Below are positions 1 to 11,239 of a stretch of DNA of 64,000 bases, in pieces. The translations under genes were made by a program, and so were the position numbers. Source of the DNA: Neoceratodus forsteri (lineage: Eukaryota > Chordata > Ceratodontiformes > Ceratodontidae). The first letter of the stretch is position 1. Each line of letters opens with the position of its first letter. Under the pieces are notes generated by a model that saw only the letters and a program-made list of their open reading frames with translations, ran no database searches and had not been told where the DNA came from. The stretch is taken from assembly GCA_016271365.2 (NCBI GenBank), contig CM057454.1:458829501-458893500 (forward strand), in the 5' to 3' direction.

Positions 1-1834
1 TGACCCGAGTTTGGGAATGAGCTCGGGAGCCAGGGGTCAGCAGGGAAGGGAGAGGATAGAACATCCAATGACTGCTCTCCTCTCCTTGGGGAGGGATCCA
101 GGGTATCTCGTCAGCTCTGGGGACCCCCGGTGGAGACTGGGGGTACAGCTAGTATGGAGCATAAGCAAGGGGGGGAAGGAGCACGACAGACGTCCATGGC
201 CCCTTCGTGCAGATGTCATTGCACATCCAACTCCTGTGGGACTCAAGATGGAAAAATCCCTACTCCTGGATAGGCAACAGCTCCTTTCAGGGCTGCCCTG
301 CCACAAACTCAGTGCCAGACTTTGTCTCTGCCCCCTCTGTTCCTCCACCTCCTCGGCCAGGATATTGGATTATAGACAAAGCGCCGGAGTCATGCTGGCC
401 CTGCCTCAGGGGGCTCAGAGCTGTGGGGTCTCCCAGTTGGAGATCAGTGGAGGATGGCTAACCCTCTGAGGGGATGAAGGATCAGGTGAGCGGTAGAGCA
501 GGTGGTGTGTAGGAGCAGCCAGAGAGAGTTCCAGGCAAGTGGTGCATAAACAAAGTTTAAAAAAAGAAAAAAAAAGTTAAAATGGGATCATACCTGGACA
601 GTAAATAATCTAGTAGTTTAGATTGTGAATTCATTTAATCAGAAAAATAATAGCCCAACATTTTTTCTCTGAGAATAGAATATCTTGGGCAGCAAATTAC
701 TACATGAACTGTATCTTCAGGGAATGCCTAACCCGCACCCACAATTTAATGCTTCATGATTTGCCTTCAAATCTGGCTTTCAGAATGTTAGATTCAAAGG
801 ACGTAAACCTGAACTTAGTAAAAACTTTCCTTAAATTAGGCTTTTTAATTATGTCCAGATAGGGCTCATATCTCTAAATGTTTTCAGTTCCAATAAACCA
901 GGACTAAACTTATAGTCTGCTAAAGACTCAAGGTCTCTTTGCTAGTCCAACTTTTTCAGGTTTTATAGTACCACCTTCCTGTAGGAAGGATCAATATTTA
1001 TTCCATGAACTAGCAATTCTTTCAAAAAGAATAAGTTAGTACCAACAAGAATTTTATCAGCATGTCACAACTAGCCAGGGTTTAGACCCATTCCCTTAAA
1101 ATGTTCAATTTCCCTCAATGCCTGGCCCAGAAGTCTTTCTGGACACCTTCTTCCAAGTTTTTACCAATAAGAAAAAATCCTTGATCTTCACATAGATGAT
1201 AAAGTAATCTCTCCCAAGTCAACCCTAGCAGCACAAACTGGAATACAATTTGGGATTGAAAGAATTTGACACCAAAATTTCACATGTTTGGATTTCACTG
1301 ACTTTGTTGAATGGATCCCTATGTACAACATTTCTGTGAAAAGCTTGACATTTGCAACTTTGAGTGCTGCCAAAACAATAGCTACTATGTTTTCAATGAA
1401 CACAACATAAGCACATTAGAAAAAAAATCCAGATTTTGACTGTAAATTTAGATGTTCATTCCAAGACTAATTTGAGGTGAGCCTCAAACCTACGTAAGCA
1501 TACACATTTATTACCTTTAGTACAGCATGATGATCCTGCCTCTTAAACAAATGATGTAATTTGCAAGCAAACAGATTTTCAAAGGGTGGTGCAGGGCTTG
1601 TGTCAAGCCCTCCACCACAACACTTTGAATCTGATGGTGCACCGAAGGCTTTTGCTGCAACTGTATCTGATTTTAATAGGCCAAATGCAGTTGCAACAGT
1701 TCACCCAATTTATGGCAGCTTGTGCCAAATTACTGGTGCAAGCACCAGAGAAAGGGTACCTGGGATTGATGCAAGTTAGACCACAAAAAGCTGGTCTATC
1801 TTGTGGCAATTGCTGCACAGGATGGAAAATCCCT
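1..1834. other. Unassigned non-coding stretch
   Basis: No gene or element is recognised here. The first 480 bases are richer in G and C than the rest and have short overlapping reading frames on both strands, none resembling a known family. An A-rich run lies near 555-580. A hairpin sits at about 1585-1618: the arms gggcttg and caagccc are separated by tgt and flanked by complementary ggtgg and ccacc. The remainder is AT-rich. Confidence 0.4.
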
Positions 1835-2560
1835 TTAGATTGCTGCAAGCCCAGAGCGCTGTACCAATGGTGCACACAGGGCTTGAAGCAATTTAGCAGC
1901 TCTGAAAATCAGGTCTACAGCTATTTTTAGGGACTCAAGAGAATCATCCTCTAGTAAGCTCAAAAAATCATTAATGTAAAAATTAAATAGCAGAGGATCC
2001 AGTGGGCAACCTTGTTTCGACACTGCATTTGACATGAATGCCTCAGTTGTGTCACCTTCCATTAAGAAACTAACCTTAGTCCATGTGTTAGTGTGTAGCA
2101 ATATTATATTATGCAATTATTCTGGGTTGCTTTTAAGTTGAGCAGTTTATCCCACAGAATGGATCATGATAGGGAACCAAATGCAGAGGATGAATTAATA
2201 GAACAAGTCAACACTCTCTGACTAAACATCTTGGTGTATTATAAGTAAGGGAGTTAAGATGAAACATTGATCAGTCATTGAATGTCCAGCCCTGAAACCA
2301 GCCTGGAATGCTGACCGGACGTTATTGTTATCTTCCCAGTTCTGTAGCCTGACAAGCGGTATCTTTTTAAAAATCTTAACTAAGACTTCAGTAAGACTTA
2401 TGGGTCTATTACATACTGGAATACCCTATCTCCCTTCTTAAAGATAGGAATTAGAATGTTCTCTCTCCATGAGTCTAGAATACAACTAGCTTTTAGATAA
2501 GAATTAAATAAATTGGGACGTGTATCCCCACTAGTCAATATTTAATAAAAATAATTCAGT
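1835..2560 (-). pseudogene. LINE reverse transcriptase fragment (clade unresolved)
   Basis: Read on the minus strand, this holds decayed reverse-transcriptase motifs in order: a PISLTEVLVKIFKK-like block near 2370, FQAGFRAGHSMTDQ near 2295, and KQGCPLDPLLFNFYINDF near 1975-2025. These match fingers and palm regions of non-LTR (LINE) reverse transcriptases that use the QAGFR and QGCPL...LFN.YIND signatures. The expected ADD box is degraded to IAVDLI. Stops and frameshifts separate the motifs, so it is a dead fragment without endonuclease or 3' end. The signatures differ from the CR1 copies in this window, which read HGF and GVPQGS. It may belong to the same family as the broken LINE at 48.8-60.5 kb, but this is inference. 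Confidence 0.7.
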
Positions 2561-2576
2561 CACAATTGTATTAGTA

Positions 2577-3385
2577 AATCCAGCAAGGATGTAGTGGCAC
2601 ACGAAAACTTATAGTGGTGTTTAAGCAGCAATAGCTATTTATTAAAGCAGAATTTAACAAATACAGCCTCAGTTTCCAAACAGTAATACTGCAGGCTAAC
2701 AACATTACCCCAGCTCTTCGACTCAAACCAAGTCTTCCTCAGTGGGTGTAGCTAGTGGGATCACAATTTTCATTTATATTATCAATTGCATTAATATTCA
2801 TTATTAAGAGGTGGAGTTTCAAACAACCAAACGTTTTTTAAGTTAATGTCAAAGATGCAAGTGTAAAACATTGAATACAAAAAGTGAGTTAAATAATAAA
2901 GAATCCTCAACCTAAACAACCACTATATTCAACTGATTCCCAATTGTTTATAACTTTTTTTCAGATTAAGCATTTTGCCATTTTTAAGAGAGAAAGCTAA
3001 AAAGCACTCATCAAGCGACAGGGTTGCATTAAAGTGATGAAAACTGAAGGGCTCAAACCTAAGTCACTCCTAATTCCAATACAAGGCAGATATGGGTGTA
3101 TAGGAGGACCCCCCTGTAAATAAGTCTCATGACAATCCACTGGTTGGTTTTAATTTGCAAGGCCATCTGAACCATAGGTTGAGTCACCAGTCCAAGTTTG
3201 AGAGATTAGTCTGGAGGGGAAGAACACAGAAAAAACAACAAATAAACATCAGATTAGTATACACATTAGCATTATGAGCATTTTTGATATTTCTAAACAT
3301 TTTCAACTATTATTTTTAACATTTTTAACGTCCTAGGCATATTCACCATTATTTGATGGCATGTCTGACTGAACTCATTTTACAA
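2577..3385 (-). mobile_element. Penelope-like element terminal repeat fragment
   Basis: From 2577 to about 3070 this is a clear homologue, same orientation, of the left terminal repeat of the PLE at 26.6-27.1 kb. Both start with ccagcaagga.gtagtgg and share the runs tttaagcagcaa, cagtaatactgcaggct and ctagtgggatcac. From about 3250 to 3370 it matches, in opposite orientation, the segment between the two repeats of the 27-kb element (attagcattatgagcat). About 180 unmatched bases lie between. On the minus strand at 2703-2755 the repeat carries a hammerhead-like core. It directly abuts the LINE scrap on the left. No protein-coding part of this copy is present. Confidence 0.75.
2700..2757 (-). 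ncRNA. Degenerate hammerhead-like motif in PLE repeat
   Basis: On the minus strand the segment reads CTGAGGA, one unpaired A, a helix gactt/gagtc closing a five-base loop, then GAA. This matches the CUGANGA ... GAA layout of the hammerhead core. PLE terminal repeats are known to carry such ribozymes. Stem III is non-canonical (G replaces the expected A15.1) and stem I is weak, so self-cleavage is doubtful. Confidence 0.4.
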
Positions 3386-3827
3386 AAAAGATTCAAAAAC
3401 TAGGAAAGCTGCTCTAATGTGGTAGGAAGGCACACTAAAATTAAATGTAATATCTTATAGTTTTATAAACTTCAGATTAGAACTATTGTTTTCATTTTTA
3501 TGTTTGCTTGTGCACATGAGCAAGAAACATTATGCAGCAGCTTAGGAGAGAAGCAGCTTGTGGAGGTGTGGCAGTGTGGTGACCAATGCCAGCACTGCAT
3601 TTGTGGGCTTGGTGGTGTGCACCCAATGCAGGCCCAGTGTCCTGATGACACTGGTTCTGCAGAAGTGCCACCAACTTGAAATGATTTGGCCACTGCAATG
3701 AGGGGCCACCTCATCATTGCAGTATCAGCAATTCCACTGCAATGAGGGAGTGACCCGTCATTGCAGGGCTGTATCTTGCCTGGTGTAACATTTCTGTGAA
3801 CATGGCCCACCTCACAGTCCCATGTAA
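3386..3827. other. Unassigned stretch between repeats
   Basis: Nothing recognised. The overlapping minus-strand frames at 3472-3810 have no known motif. Two short blocks, 'gcaatgaggggccacctcatcattgcag' split across 3695-3722 and a related 'gcaatgaggg..gtcattgcag' at 3738-3767, form local inverted repeats. Confidence 0.35.
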
Positions 3828-4046
3828 GCTGATGGAGGGGTGCTCAATCCCCCTGTCGGCATGCTAATGACCCAATTCATTTGCCAATGGGGAGCCCACT
3901 TCCCGTCCGCATAATGTTTCCCCCAATTTGTTGTGTGCCAAGGGGGTGCCCAATCCCCCTCGGCATCATGCCCCCCAAACAGTCTTTATTTGCTGATGGG
4001 GGGCCCAATCCCCATTGGCTTATGCCCCAAAAATGCAGGCAGCACA
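3828..4046 (+). repeat. Degenerate minisatellite, four units of about 55 bp
   Basis: Four diverged head-to-tail units begin at 3828, 3883, 3937 and 3992. Each opens with gc(t/c)(g/a)atggggg-like sequence, continues through gcccaatcccc and cggcat.atg, and ends in a C-rich or T-rich part. Spacing is 54-55 bases. Units differ by small indels and many substitutions, so the array is old. No reading frame is conserved among units. Confidence 0.7.
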
Positions 4047-4389
4047 TTGGGAGCCCATCTCAGTGTGCACAAATGAAGTCTGAAAAGAAAAACCTTCCCA
4101 CGATGTCCTTTTTATTATTTTTGTCCCTGAAATAAAGAAAACGGTTCCTTGAGGTCTGTCATGCCCCCTCCCACAAACTGCACCCACCCTCTGTGTCCTC
4201 CCTTCCCCACATACACCCTCAGCCCATACATACCTCTGGAACCTGGTGCAATTATCTTCAGTGGACCAGGAACACGTCTGCACTCTTCAAAGCTGACTGC
4301 GAACTGAAGAAATGCTGGTAAGCTGTATAATGGCATAAATAGGTTTTTTTCAACTTATGTGGCTATCTTAGCGATTTTTTGGACTTTTG

Positions 4390-6110
4390 CCACCAAATTT
4401 TCAACATGGGGTTATTGGGACCCCTCCTCATGAATACAGTCACTGACAAGGTGTTATTCCATCCTGAAAGGTGATTTTGCGGTTACTGTGTGGAATCACC
4501 TTTTTGGACTGATAAACGAAATGACAGTGCCACTGTTCATGAGGTGGTCTCTCAAAAAGCCTATGCTGCAAATTTGGTGAAAAAAATTAAAACAATGACT
4601 GTTTTATGAGCGTACATTGTGCAGTTTCCACGCTTCCTCGTAACTTTGTGAATCTGTAATATTTTCACTCCAGATTTTCAACATTGGCATTTTTTCAGAC
4701 CTCCTTATGAACAGTACAGCTGTCATTTTTCACATCCTGGCCGAAATGTGTTTTCACACTTCTGGCACAGAATGGCACGGTTGTTGTGGGAAATCAGTGT
4801 CCAGAACACATTATGAAAATCACAGTGACACTGTTCATGAGCAGACATCCTAAAATCCCTATGTTGAAAATTTGATGACGAAAGTTCATAAAATGACTGT
4901 GTTACGAGTGTGCATTTTGCAGTTTCCACGCACCCTCATAACTTCACAAATTTGTAATATTTTCACTCCAGATTTTCAGCATTGGCATTTTTCCACACCT
5001 CCTTATGAACAGTATAGCTGTCATTTTTCACATCCTGGCCAAAATGTGTTTTTGCACTTCCGGCGCAGAATAGCACGGTCACTGTGGGAAATAAGTGTTT
5101 GGGACAGATTAAGAAAATCACAGTGACTCTGTTCATGAGTAGAGGATCTAAAATGCCTATGTTGAAAATTTGATGACAAACATCCATAAAATGACTGTGT
5201 TATGTGCATGCATTGTGCAGTTTCCACGCACCCTCGTAACTTCGCAAATTTGTAGTATTTTCACTCCAGATTTTCAACATTGGCATTTTTCAGACCTCCT
5301 TATGAACAGTACAGCTGTCATTTTTCAATCCTGGCTGAAATGTGTTTTTGCACTTCTGGCACACACTAGCGCGGTCACTGTGGGAAGTCAGTGTTCGGGA
5401 CAGATTAAGAAAATCACAGTGACACTGTTCATAAGCAGAGGTCCTAAAATGCCTATGTTGAAAATTTAGTGACAAATGTCCATGAAATGACTGTGTTACG
5501 AGTGCACGTTGCGCAGTTTCCATGCACCCTTGTAATTTTGTGCATTTGTTATATCTTCAATCCAGATTTTCAACATTGGCATCTTTTCACACCTCCTTAT
5601 GAACAGTACAGCTGTCATTTTTCATATCCTGCCCGAAATATGCATTTACACATCTGGCGCAGAATAGCATGGTCACTGTGGGAAATTAATGTTCGGGGCA
5701 GATTAAGAAAATCATAGTGACAGTGTTCATGAGCAGAGGTCACAAAATGCCTTTTTTGAAAATTTGGTGAAATAATTCCACTAAATGACTGTGTTACGCA
5801 CATGCATTACACAATTTTCACGTGCGCTCAGAAGTTCGAGCATTTTTAATATTTTCACTATAGATTTTCAACAAAGCCATCTCTTCACACCTCCCTATGA
5901 GTGGTACAGCTGTTGTTCTTCACATCCTGCCCGATCTGTGTTTTCGTACATCTGGCACAGAATGGCACAGTCACTGTGGGAACTCAAAGTTCGGGACACA
6001 TTAACAAAATCACAGTGCCACTGTTCATGAGAAGAGGTCCCAAATGCTTTGATGAGGTGTGAATCACAAAAAGGCCATGTTGAAAATTTGTAGTGCAAAT
6101 ACCAACAAAC
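4390..6110. repeat. Satellite-like tandem array, 297-298 bp unit
   Basis: The anchor ctcc(t/c)tatga recurs at 4701, 4999, 5296, 5593 and 5891, spacings of 298, 297, 297 and 298 bases. A more diverged first unit has ctcctcatga at 4424. Around each anchor the order is the same: ccagattttcaacattggca, the anchor, gctgtcatttttcacatcctg, ggcacagaat, cactgtgggaaatcagtgttcgg, cacagtgacactgttcatgag, then ttgaaaatttg.tga. Long reading frames on both strands recur once per unit because the unit length is close to a multiple of three. They are products of periodicity, not genes. Confidence 0.9.
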
Positions 6111-6211
6111 ACCCGGGATGTTAGGGTTCCTAACCATAACATCCCACCCTTTACAGACTGACAGTCATCAGGAGTGTGTCTTTGGATTGCCGACTGTAAT
6201 GCTCATGCCAT

Positions 6212-6476
6212 TCCACCCCCACCCTGCAGCTAGTGACAGGCATTGAGGTGTGCCTTGGACTCTTCAGCCCCAGAGTTCAACCCATTCTCCTATACTGCAC
6301 CCATTTCAGCGTATGTCCTTCTAGAATGGGGTGACTGTAAAGCTGAACACCCCAAGGCACACCTCAACACTTGTCAGTGTCTGCAGGATAGGGTGAGGAG
6401 AAATTGCAAGAACGTTATGGGTGACAACCCAAATGCATACCTCAATGCCTGTCCCTCTCTGCAGGGTGGAGGTGGG
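6212..6476. repeat. Inverted/direct triple repeat
   Basis: A 50-base block, roughly ccaccctgcag..agtgacaggcattgaggtgtgcc, appears at 6212-6260. Its reverse complement appears twice, at about 6350-6398 and 6427-6476. The two right-hand copies are therefore direct repeats of each other and inverted to the left one, so a transcript could fold into alternative hairpins. It may be a decayed foldback or MITE-like element. No target duplication was found. Confidence 0.55.
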
Positions 6477-6559
6477 GTTGGCGTGAAGTTCAATACTTCA
6501 CTGCCATTCCTATTCTGCATCTGTCTAACTCCTGCATTCCCAGTGCTAATACCAGCAAG

Positions 6560-7345
6560 CAAACATGCGGCATTGACAAATGCTTGTTTAAGAAATGGTT
6601 TAAGGTCCCATTGATTATTGAGCCCATTGGGCTTCACACTGTTGAGCTTGTATATCAGTTTACTTTATTTTAGTAAAAGTTCATTTGCTCTGTCACCTCC
6701 TATTTTCAATGGAGGTATCCACTCTATTCCCATGAATTTTAATTCATCCAAACTTGAATTATGTTCTAAAATAAAATGCTGTCCTACGAGCTTAGCTCTG
6801 TTGAAGTTTAATACTGATTGCAGGTGTTCTTGTATCCTCTGCTTTAGGGGGTCATACTGTTTTGCCTACATAAGTCTTGCCACATCCACACCACAACACA
6901 TACACCACATAAGGAGTATCACATGTTATTAACTGTTGAACATTAACCTTACTGGTGGGAAATCTGGGGTGTGTAAAACAGTTGTTAGGCTGTGCATACT
7001 TGCAGATATTACATCTGCTGCATTTGTGAAACCCTAGGGGTCTGGCTGGTAGCCAGGTGCTTCTAGACTCACACTGCTTTTTACGGCTGCGTGGGTGGAG
7101 CCTGCAGCCATTTTGTGATAGCTCAACAAATGAGCGTCCATGAAACACTTCCATTTTGGAGTCTGGGAATGATCCTTCTGAACCTCAAAAACAGTTGGAA
7201 ACAGTCTGCCACAGCCCCATGCGATACAGTCATGGCTGCACTATTTCTTCTCTCGCACTCCTACAAGCTGGCCACAGCCCTGTCGGCTCTGGCTACAACT
7301 TGTCTGAATTGGACAGAACTTGGGGTTCTGCAGCTGTGTAAACCT
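6560..7345 (-). pseudogene. PLE C-terminal region with GIY-YIG endonuclease
   Basis: The minus strand encodes the 3' part of a Penelope-like polyprotein. Near 6990-7020 is the CSRCNICK cysteine cluster, followed at 6855-6900 by PYVVYVLWCGCGKTYVGKT, the GIY-YIG endonuclease start in its PLE form. Further on, in a shifted frame, come GIEWIPP-like, GGDR-like and KPNGLNNQWDLKPFL sequences, the usual C-terminal block. In PLEs this domain nicks the target for integration. Several frameshifts and stops occur after VGKT. The part upstream of the cysteine cluster (to about 7340) resembles the minus-strand PLE piece at 11.9-12.5 kb. The reverse transcriptase is missing. Confidence 0.85.
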
Positions 7346-8360
7346 GCTATTCAGCTTCAGAAAACTCACTCAAAGTCTGAGAACATCCAAAAGACAGTTT
7401 TGAGTGAATACAAACTAGCTATAAGTTACAAAAAAAGACGCTTCAGAAGGGTGACATCTGTTTATTACAATATGTGTTTTCTATCTTATTTGCATTGCTA
7501 TTCCCTCATCAACTCCTTTCATTCTGCTCACTAGGGATGTGATTCACAATCTTTCTGCCCTCTCTCTGTCATGCACAGGTCAATAAATATATCAGGAGCA
7601 TTTGAACTGCAGAGTGTCAGAACCCTTTCTCATGACTGAAACCTGCTCCTCTGACTACCTGCAAACAATCCAGGAGGGTGTAGGTCCTATAATCAAATTA
7701 TCAGTAAGATTCTCATGTTAAGGGACCTTTCAAAGAAGGGGGTGTATTTACTTTTAAATGGTGTTTTTTAACATGGACAACTGACTAACCTTGGCTGACC
7801 AGACAAAAAAAAAAGTCTGCTACTGCTGCTACTGTATCAGTTAAGATTCTCATGTTAAGGGAACTTTCAAAGATTTACTTTTAAATGTTTTTCTTTTTTA
7901 ACAGGGACAACTGTCTAACCTTGGCTGACCAGACATGATTAAGTCCACTGCTGCTATTGCTATTTATAGAAGGGGAAAAAAGAAATGTTGAGCCTGACAT
8001 CTGACCCTTGAATGAGACTGATTGAGCCAGCCACCAAACTCAGGTCCTAAAAAACTTTGTGATATAAGATAGTATGCCCCACCTATGACATAAAGAGAAA
8101 GTGTTTCTTCCATAATAGAGTTGATTAAAGACTTTAGAACTTCTAGATTTCATCTTTTTTAACTTTTTTTTATCTCTGTTTATCACCACTGAAGGTCTGT
8201 GTGGACTTCCTCCACCTTTGTCAGTGTCACCTATACAACCTCAGATCTGTTCAGCTTGGGAGAGCTCCAGGACCCCTAGGGTGCCTATGACACACCAATA
8301 AGATTCCTGCTGTGGTTTGCCACCATGGCAGTGTCCTGCCTTATAACATCTGCGACAGTG
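7346..8360. other. Unassigned stretch with short tandem duplication
   Basis: No gene is recognised. Its main structure is the duplication at 7700-7970 described separately. The rest is AT-rich with short pyrimidine runs. Confidence 0.4.
7700..7970 (+). repeat. Two-copy tandem duplication, period 137 bp
   Basis: aagattctcatgttaaggga at 7706 recurs at 7843. Both are followed by tttcaaaga, tttacttttaaatg, gggacaactg.ctaacc or its near match, and cttggctgaccagaca. The first copy has a ggggtgt insertion and a run of ten A residues at the end. Both copies close with ctgctgct or similar trinucleotides. Confidence 0.8.
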
Positions 8361-9250
8361 AGATCATAAGAATCATAAGAAAATATAAGGTATTTTAGCC
8401 ATATGGTCATTTTTGACCTGCACAGTTTATATTCTGAGCTGGTAATGATTATCTTCATTATGTTTATCTAGTGCTGACTTACACTGGTTCATGGTGTCAC
8501 AGGAGACCACCAGCTCAGGTAATGCATTCCACTGTGCCACTACACATTGAGAGAACCAGACCCCTCTTTGATTTTTGCTATAGTTCTCGCCCTTTAGTTG
8601 GTACTGGTGGCCCCGATTAGTGGTTGAATTTAATCTTTTCTCTAATCTTATACATTCCCAGAGATCTAGTTCCTTACAAGACTTATAAACCTAGCACATA
8701 CAGTATCTCCTCTGTATCCCCTATACTGCATTGTGAATAGATCAAGGTCTTGCAATCTCTCTTCACAGGATAAATCCTCCATCCCCTTTATCATTTTAGT
8801 TGCATGCCTCTGTACCCCTTCCATTCTCCTAACATTGGCCTTCAATCTAGGCTTCCAAAAACTCTCAGCGTACTCCATATACGGGTGAACTAGTGACACA
8901 TAAAGAGGGACAATTATCTCTCTTTCCCTACTTTTTATAGTCCTTCTTATGGAGGCCAACATACCATAAGCCTTTTTAGTCATTGAAGTACAGAGGTAAG
9001 TGAACTCCAAATCTTTATTTATCCATATTCTCAGATCTTTCTCTGTATCTGTTGGTGACACATTGACCCTATTTATACTGTATCTGTATATTGGGTTTTT
9101 CTTCCCCAAGTGCCTGATCTTGCATTTTGCTCGATTAAATTTCAACTTCTTTATCTGGTTGCCATTGCAAAGACTCCCACTGACTGCTGTGTCTAAAATC
9201 CCCAAGGGAAGGTCAGCCTGAATTGCATGTAGTCTCCCCACACATGCAAC
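8361..9250 (-). mobile_element. CR1-like LINE 3' end, 5' truncated
   Basis: The minus strand 8666-9274 keeps an open frame for the C-terminal part of a CR1-like ORF2. FNRAKCKIRHLGKKNP, then LRIWINKDLEF, then IVPLYVSLVHPYMEYAESFW and RRMEGVQRHATKMIKGMEDL follow the order of the thumb and connector segment after the RT palm. The palm itself is absent. The 3' end near 8361 carries two cttatgatt-type repeats, as CR1 family tails do. It differs in sequence from the other CR1 copies here, so it is a separate, older family. Confidence 0.85.
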
Positions 9251-9289
9251 AGCAGCAGCCCATGTTATAAGCACTAATGATGCAGTTAC

Positions 9290-10350
9290 ACATCAATTTA
9301 TATTTACGGCAATTGGTAAAGTATGTAAACATCCCTGGGGTGGTAACTACAACAACTTAGAATTGAAGGGAGAGACATTTTGGATCTTACAGCTAGGAGC
9401 ACTGTTACCCTGGTCTTGATATAAGTTTTGAGCTCTGTCCATTTTTAGAAGATTGGAGATAGATAATAAAAGTGAATGTCTACGAGAACTTATATAAATA
9501 CACCCTTGTAGTGGGCTAATTTTGTTATGAAGTTTTCACCTCCTATTTTTTGTCAGCCTTTATTTGTTTATGAGTCCTTTCATATTTGTATTAACTTTTT
9601 TTTTTTAGTTTTAGCCTCCTTGTATTTTTTCATTTGTTCCGAGTCTGAAGCATCAACTTTGAGATTCAGTCTCCCTGTATTTTGACTGAAGTGTTTTCTC
9701 TGTAGTCAAGTTCACTCTAGTCTTAAAGTTGTAACTTTGATCGTTGCCCCTTTAATATGGAATTGCATTATTTATTAAGTTTTATTTTTTAGTATCGGCA
9801 GGTGTTTTCCTGTTTGCTGAAAATGGGATTCATGTAATCTAATTTATAATTATATGCAATATTTAAAAAAATTGATGCATAATATGTTCATTCTAAACTC
9901 CCCCTTCCCAAGTCTGAAATTTTATGTTTGAAAATATGAACTTTTCAAGCTCCAATGTGATTTTAGTACATCTGATCTTGCTTCTATTTAATGAAATTAT
10001 GTAGCAATAAGTTTTTTTAGCTTGGTTTTGAATTTTATTCGGACCGATGTGTAAGCTCAATTTAAACTGATGTCATGATGATGTAATTAACTGTGTACTA
10101 TACATTCATATCTGACTGTGTGAATGCTAGCCTTTGATAAAGGATCTCTTGGATAGATCTGAAACAGGTCAGGCAAGCATTTTTTTTTCTATTTTCTAGA
10201 ATGTGAATAAAATATTTTGCTGCTTAACACTGGAGTTGCTGATTAATGTGATGGTGAGTGCCTGAGTCTTGGGATGTCTGAATGCAATACTACAATAAAG
10301 GGGTGGACTTGACATTTTTCAATTAATTTTACATATGTTCTTCCTACCGA
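9290..10350 (+). mobile_element. PLE 3' end with terminal repeat
   Basis: At about 9320-9420 the plus strand encodes a decayed PLE C-terminus: PWGGNYNNLELKGETFWILQ followed by LGALLPW matches the GGD...L...E..WI..L..L.P.GLN block that ends the GIY-YIG domain. A 700-base AT-rich untranslated part follows, then a hammerhead fold at 10124-10180. After the fold come aataaaatattttgctgcttaacactgg and ttgctgattaatgtg, which parallels the order in the 27.2-27.4 kb PLE repeat (fold, aataaatgac, ttgctgcttaaac). The piece is a 5'-truncated plus-strand PLE. The join of coding trace and terminal repeat into one element is inference. Confidence 0.6.
10124..10180 (+). ncRNA. Hammerhead ribozyme-like fold (type I), decayed core
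   Basis: Stem I pairs 10124-10133 (atgctagcct) with 10171-10180 (aggcaagcat), nine of ten positions. The core at 10134-10140 is TTGATAA, which is CTGATGA with two transitions. A10141 is unpaired. Stem II pairs 10142-10147 (ggatct) with 10155-10160 (agatct), one G-U. GAA at 10161-10163 is followed by A-C / G-T, a two-pair stem III with loop AG, and GTC is the expected cleavage triplet, ending at C10170. Tiny stem III loops and location in the terminal repeat are hallmarks of PLE hammerheads. The two core changes probably abolish activity in this copy. Confidence 0.75.
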
Positions 10351-11239
10351 GTTGTGCTATTTGGCTACCCTTTACCTTTAGCATGTAACTTAGTGAAATT
10401 AAACATTAACTGTTTATGAGGATATTCTTATTCCTGATGTATTTTACCTGCTACCTGAATTTTCTAATTTACTGTACTTATTTTATGTTCATATATTTTC
10501 CTTCACTTTTGAATTGGTCTAACTTGCTGACTGATCACTTGGAAATTATATTGTTATACCAAAAGATGAGTACGTCATTCTGGTGGTTATTACTAAATTT
10601 GTATAGTGCACATGAAGTAAACCTAAATAAATAAAAAATAAAGAAATAAAACAACAACACCAGCAACATTGTCCTGCAGCATGTCCACAACTTTTATGTA
10701 ATTCACATGGGGCATTTTGGGTTCCAGGAGTAGTGCAGTTTTGATTGACAATCTGTCTACAACATTGGGTTGCAAATGGTAATGTTAGGTGTTGGACACA
10801 GATCCATGTAGTGTTATACTGTGTACAGCATATTAATGTTTATCAGAAATGTGTTTTGACCAAACATTGTGTAGTACACATTTTTGTTAACATTATTTTA
10901 GAGGTCATCATGAGGCTTTACTAATTGTGGCATGTTTGGCATAGATTACAATGTTACTTTTCTTTCAACTTGTTATAAAAAAAATGAACAATTACTTAAC
11001 CTGAAGAGGTCAATAGTAAATCGATGAGAACTTACAAGTTTAATTGATTACAGCTTAATGATGTTTTAATGGAAAATAATTAGCTATCCACTGTATTCAA
11101 ATTTCCTGTCCTTTGTATTTTCTTTTTTTTCTTTCACTGTTCAAATGATGGGTGACTTATCTGTTAAACACTGAAATCAATAAATTGTCTGCAGAATAAG
11201 GTCCCTTTGACTCAGCTATTGTACCATTCAAATTAATTT
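10351..11239. other. Unassigned AT-rich stretch
   Basis: No coding motif is seen. An A-rich run with aataaataaaaaataaag at 10626-10645 could be the tail of a retroposon, but no body or target duplication was identified. Confidence 0.35.

Noticed and set aside
1561..1930. Three overlapping frames of 70-115 codons around a hairpin
   Set aside because: No known motif and low-complexity related words (caagc, tgcaa). I could not support a gene.
4390..6110. CRISPR-like regular repeat spacing
   Set aside because: Unit length of 298 bases without short identical repeats or unique spacers, in a vertebrate context. It is a satellite.
4723..6137. Repeated minus- and plus-strand reading frames of 60-100 codons with similar sequences, resembling a small gene family
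   Set aside because: They repeat with the satellite period of about 298 bases, lack conserved starts, and shift frame between units. They follow from tandem periodicity.
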